In this document: piece after piece, positions 61,508 through 64,000 of the stretch
Layout: every line of letters begins with the position of its first letter
Position numbering within the stretch: the first letter of the stretch is position 1
Source: Symbiodinium natans
Taxonomy: Eukaryota; Sar; Dinophyceae; Suessiales; Symbiodiniaceae
Length of the DNA: 64,000 bases
Reading direction: 5' to 3'
NCBI GenBank assembly: GCA_905221605.1
Contig: CAJNDS010000946.1
Location: 578,077 to 642,076, forward strand
Made by a program: the position numbers and the translations under genes
The notes under the pieces: generated by a model
What the model was told of the DNA's origin: nothing
What the model saw: only the letters and a program-made list of their open reading frames with translations
Database searches by the model: none

Positions 61508-63420
61508 ATGGGATGGTGGAGAAGAAGGGTCTTGTGGGCCTGGCTGCTTTTGGCCACAGCAGGAGCAGAATACCCGAATTCCAGGCAAGATGAGACCTGC
61601 CTGGCGCAGATGGCAACAGGCAGGCGCCTGAGGGGGAACCCAATACGTTTCGTGTCGCTCATCGGCACGGAAGGTTCCGGGCATCATCTTCTGACTCCGG
61701 TCATCCGCAAGATCATGGCTGCAGCTCTGGCACCTGGGCAGGATGACATCGGTACCGACCATGACATCCACTACGGGTTCACCGGAGCTGGAGAGCTGTT
61801 TCACGCCTTCAAGGGCAACAACCTGCCGGCCTTTCAGGATGCCCTTCGCCAGCAAGCGCGCGGATCTTTGGTTCAGCAGGAGTACAGTTTTCCCACGGGC
61901 GATCTCCGATCGGTGGACCACAAAATCTACAATCTGACCGACCTTTATCAGATGTTGGAGACGTCGGGCGTGGAGCAGAAGCTTGGTAGTTTGGTGGTAC
62001 CCTTCTGTTTTCTTTGGGCTCTTGCTCCCAAACCCTTATTGTCCTTCACCTACGACCCAGAGTAGGCCCTTATTCCTCCTTTTGGGGGGCTTAGGTTCCC
62101 TTAGAAGCCCTTTTGAACCAAAACAAAAAAGGGCACCCTTCTTAATCCTAGCCTACTCTTGGGTCTAGTCATCATGCTGGGCAGGAAGGCTGTGATCAAG
62201 TACGAGCGCGCGCTCCCCGAGCGGGCCCTCTCAGTGTACCGTCGCTGGCCCGACCATTGCGACGGTCTGCATGGGTGCAAAGCAGAGCAGCGGGCCTTTG
62301 ACAACCTCATCGACCCTTGGGGCTACATGAGAATGAGCCCTACGAAAGGGCCTAATCCTGATAATTATGGTCATGTACCTTTCAAAGCTTATTGGTTATG
62401 ATAATTTTGGTCATGTACCTTCAGAGCTTAGGATAATTCGGGCCATGTACCTTCAAAGGGCTTAATTATGACATTTGGGGTCATAGACCTTCAATTCACA
62501 GGGGTCCTGGCACTTGCTGGGCGCATTTTCACTTGGGTCCCTAAACCCTAAACCCTAAACCCTAAACCCTAAACCCTAAACCCTAAACCCTAAACCCTAA
62601 ACCCTAAACCCTAAACCCTAAACCCCCCAAGGAGAGCCACCTCACGGAGCTTGAGAAGATGCAGGTGCCCGTGCTGCGGATTGGCATGGACCTCATGCAC
62701 GCGAACTGCCTCTGGGTTTCCGGCTTGGTGCCCTCTTTTCCCTTTTTTTGGGGGTTCTAAAGGTTCCCTTAGAAAAGGGGCTAGGGTTTAGGGTTTAGGG
62801 GTTTAGGGTTTAGGGTTTAGGGCTTAGGGTACGTAACCAACCCCCCAAAACAGGGGCGCCCTTGTTCTACTATGAGTTTGGTTGCTGAGCTGCCGAGGCC
62901 ACAAGTTCGTCGTCGAGGTTCTGCGCTTCCTCGGCCGGGCGCAGTTGCTGCCGTCCGGCTCGCCTTACGAGAAGGAGGACAGCGACGAGACACAAGACCT
63001 GACCGATGCGGCCTGCGCAGTTGGGGATGCTTAGTAGTAGAGTAGATAACCTTTAACCTTTTTGGGGTAATCTAATCTCCTTAGAATCCCAAAGGTTAAC
63101 CTTTAGTTCCCCTAGGCACTGGACAACTCAGGATGAGGTCGAGGCAAGCCGAGACCAAGCTGGCGACATCCAGGCCGTTCAAACGGATCCGGAAGCTTGG
63201 GAGCCCAGGGGTGCCCCTTTTACCCTTTTTTTTGGGTTCTGGGTTTAGGGTTTAGGGTTTAGGGTTTAGGGTTTAGGGTTTAGGGGGTTCCCTTTGTAAA
63301 GTAGCCAACCCCAAAAAAACGGTGCCCTGAGTATAATCGGGTTGCCGGGCCACCCAGGAAGAGCATGTCAGCGACACAGACGGAGATGACGACGACGACG
63401 ATGACGATGACGACCGTTGA
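61508..63420 (+). CDS. Sulfotransferase-like P-loop protein, six exons
   Basis: The N-terminus is a signal or anchor segment (MGWWRRRVLWAWLLLATAGA), then FVSLIGTEGSGHHLL, matching the PAPS-binding P-loop of sulfotransferases. This suggests a Golgi or secretory enzyme that transfers sulfate. Exons: 61508-61980, 62185 to about 62330, 62632-62722 (VPVLRIGMDLMHANCLWVSG), 62898-63028 (HKFVVEVLRFLGRAQLLPSG), 63132-63194 and 63358-63420, ending in an Asp run and TGA. Introns 1, 3, 4 and 5 read as GC-AG and keep the frame. Introns 1, 4 and 5 can also be read as GA-AG three bases earlier, using the duplicated target. The end of exon 2 is unresolved. An ATG at 61457 would add 17 residues. The family assignment rests on the P-loop and topology. 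Confidence 0.65.
61982..62184 (+). mobile_element. Family A element with nested family B, as intron 1
   Basis: GAAG is repeated at 61978-61981 and 62185-62188. The left end CTTGGTAGTTTGGTGGTACC and right end CATGCTGGGCAG are family A. Inside, 62054-62168 is a family B element with inverted ends GACCCAGAGTAGG and CCTACTCTTGGGTC. Removal restores the coding frame. Confidence 0.75.
62345..62631 (+). repeat. Short tandem repeat and CCCTAAA array in intron 2
   Basis: Four degenerate copies of a 37-40 base unit containing ATAATTNTGGTCATGTACCT (62360-62495) are followed by about 13 CCCTAAA units (62537-62628) running to the AG before exon 3. Confidence 0.8.
62723..62897 (+). mobile_element. Family A element with telomere array, as intron 3
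   Basis: GCTTGGTGCCCTCTTTTCCC at the left, AACCCCCCAAAACAGGGGCG and GGTTGCTGAGCTGCCGAG at the right. TTTAGGG units at about 62783-62830 occupy the centre. The GC-AG junction joins WVSG to HKFVVEV. Confidence 0.75.
63030..63130 (+). mobile_element. Family C element, target duplication GGATG, as intron 4
   Basis: GGATG lies at 63025-63029 and 63131-63135. All 101 bases equal 28221-28321. Splicing GC (63029) to AG (63131), or GA three bases earlier, restores the frame (AVGD to DEVEASRD). Confidence 0.9.
63196..63356 (+). mobile_element. Family A element with telomere array, as intron 5
   Basis: GGAAG lies at 63191-63195 and 63357-63361. The left end CTTGGGAGCCCAGGGGTGCC and right end GGTTGCCGGGCCACCCA are inverted. 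TTTAGGG units at about 63238-63287 replace the middle. Removal joins DPE to EEHVSDTDGD. Confidence 0.9.
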
Positions 63421-64000
63421 TCGTTGATTGTAGCATTGTAGCAGACCTGGACATCATTCCACTTTTCCCGAAGGGATCAGATCAGAAAATGGCAGCACTG
63501 CTTGCTTGCCTGCTGTCTTTGTCTTGCTCCTGAGACTTCACAACTTTTGAAGCCTGGTGGCGATATCTATTGTTGCGTTGTTCCTTTGCTTTCCTCTCTG
63601 TGTCTCTCACTGTCGTGCTCTTCCAGCTTTTCCGATTCGTGGGTCAACTAGGCACCAGGGTCCATGATGAGGTCAGTTTGCATGTCATGGCAATTCATGT
63701 CCGAGTTTGGTTGTGAGGCAAGCCATAAAACCGTAAAGCCCCAAATGCCCTAAAGCCACAGCCCTAGAACCCTACAAGCAAACAACAGAAAGCCAAAACC
63801 TAAAATGCTAAACCCTAAGCCCTATAAACCCTACACCCCAAAACCCGAAACCTTAAACCTTAAACCCTAAGCCCTAAACCCTGCACGCAAACCCTACAAA
63901 CACTAAAGCCCTTAGACACCTTTAGTCCAGCAAAGCCCACCTCCTAAACCCTAAACCCTAAACCCTAAACCCTACACCCTAAACCCTAAACCCTATACCC
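63421..64000. other. 3' flank, then telomere-like repeats
   Basis: Non-coding 3' flank of the sulfotransferase-like gene to about 63720, then degenerate CCCTAAA-type repeats, becoming pure from 63940 to the window end. Confidence 0.6.

Noticed and set aside
63940-64000. A true chromosome end at the right edge
   Set aside because: Similar arrays in both orientations occur throughout, between genes and inside introns, so an array at the edge is not evidence of a terminus.
1-64000. tRNA or rRNA genes
   Set aside because: No cloverleaf-like segment or conserved rRNA stretch was noticed on either strand. A covariance-model scan would be needed to exclude them.

Overview
The window looks like nuclear DNA of a dinoflagellate. 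All convincing genes lie on the + strand. Several are tandem families, including a delta-class carbonic anhydrase, a class known from dinoflagellates and diatoms. Introns use GC and GA donors as well as GT. The whole window is peppered with plant/alveolate-type telomere repeats (TTTAGGG/CCCTAAA and variants) in both orientations. No species is claimed.

Layout. 1-1330: telomere-like arrays, a repeat remnant and a possible terminal exon. 1442-2761: first of six intronless ATP-grasp genes. 3.3-13.3 kb: telomere-repeat desert hiding small exons of an unrecognised gene that ends at 13300. 13.4-22.9 kb: tandem array of four ATP-grasp genes in 2.33-2.40 kb units. 23.1-25.8 kb: secreted two-domain DUF1566 (Lcl_C) gene. 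26-28.6 kb: repeats plus possible exons. 28.7-35.5 kb: three delta carbonic anhydrase genes in 2.2 kb units and a remnant of a fourth. 37200-38507: sixth ATP-grasp gene. 40.6-54.3 kb: ribosomal protein uS5 (RPS2) cut into about 16 exons of 30-71 nt, with introns full of telomeric repeats. One of these introns holds a ubiquitin-like/ankyrin gene fragment. 54.3-61.4 kb: repeats and scattered exon candidates. 61.5-63.4 kb: six-exon sulfotransferase-like gene whose introns are largely short inverted-repeat mobile elements.

Main result. Several families of 100-200 bp elements with inverted ends occur here, and several copies are flanked by 4-8 bp target duplications. Inside the sulfotransferase-like and DUF1566 genes these elements coincide with introns: removing them restores the reading frame. 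They are therefore introner-like elements. In several copies a TTTAGGG array sits inside the element, linking telomere-repeat spread to intron gain or intron expansion. The duplicated target appears to supply the donor, giving GT, GC or GA. Two copies of one 101 bp element are identical though 35 kb apart, so the activity looks recent. Exon boundaries were derived by eye from reading frame and family conservation. Those of uS5 are the best supported: lengths sum to 786 nt, an exact multiple of three.
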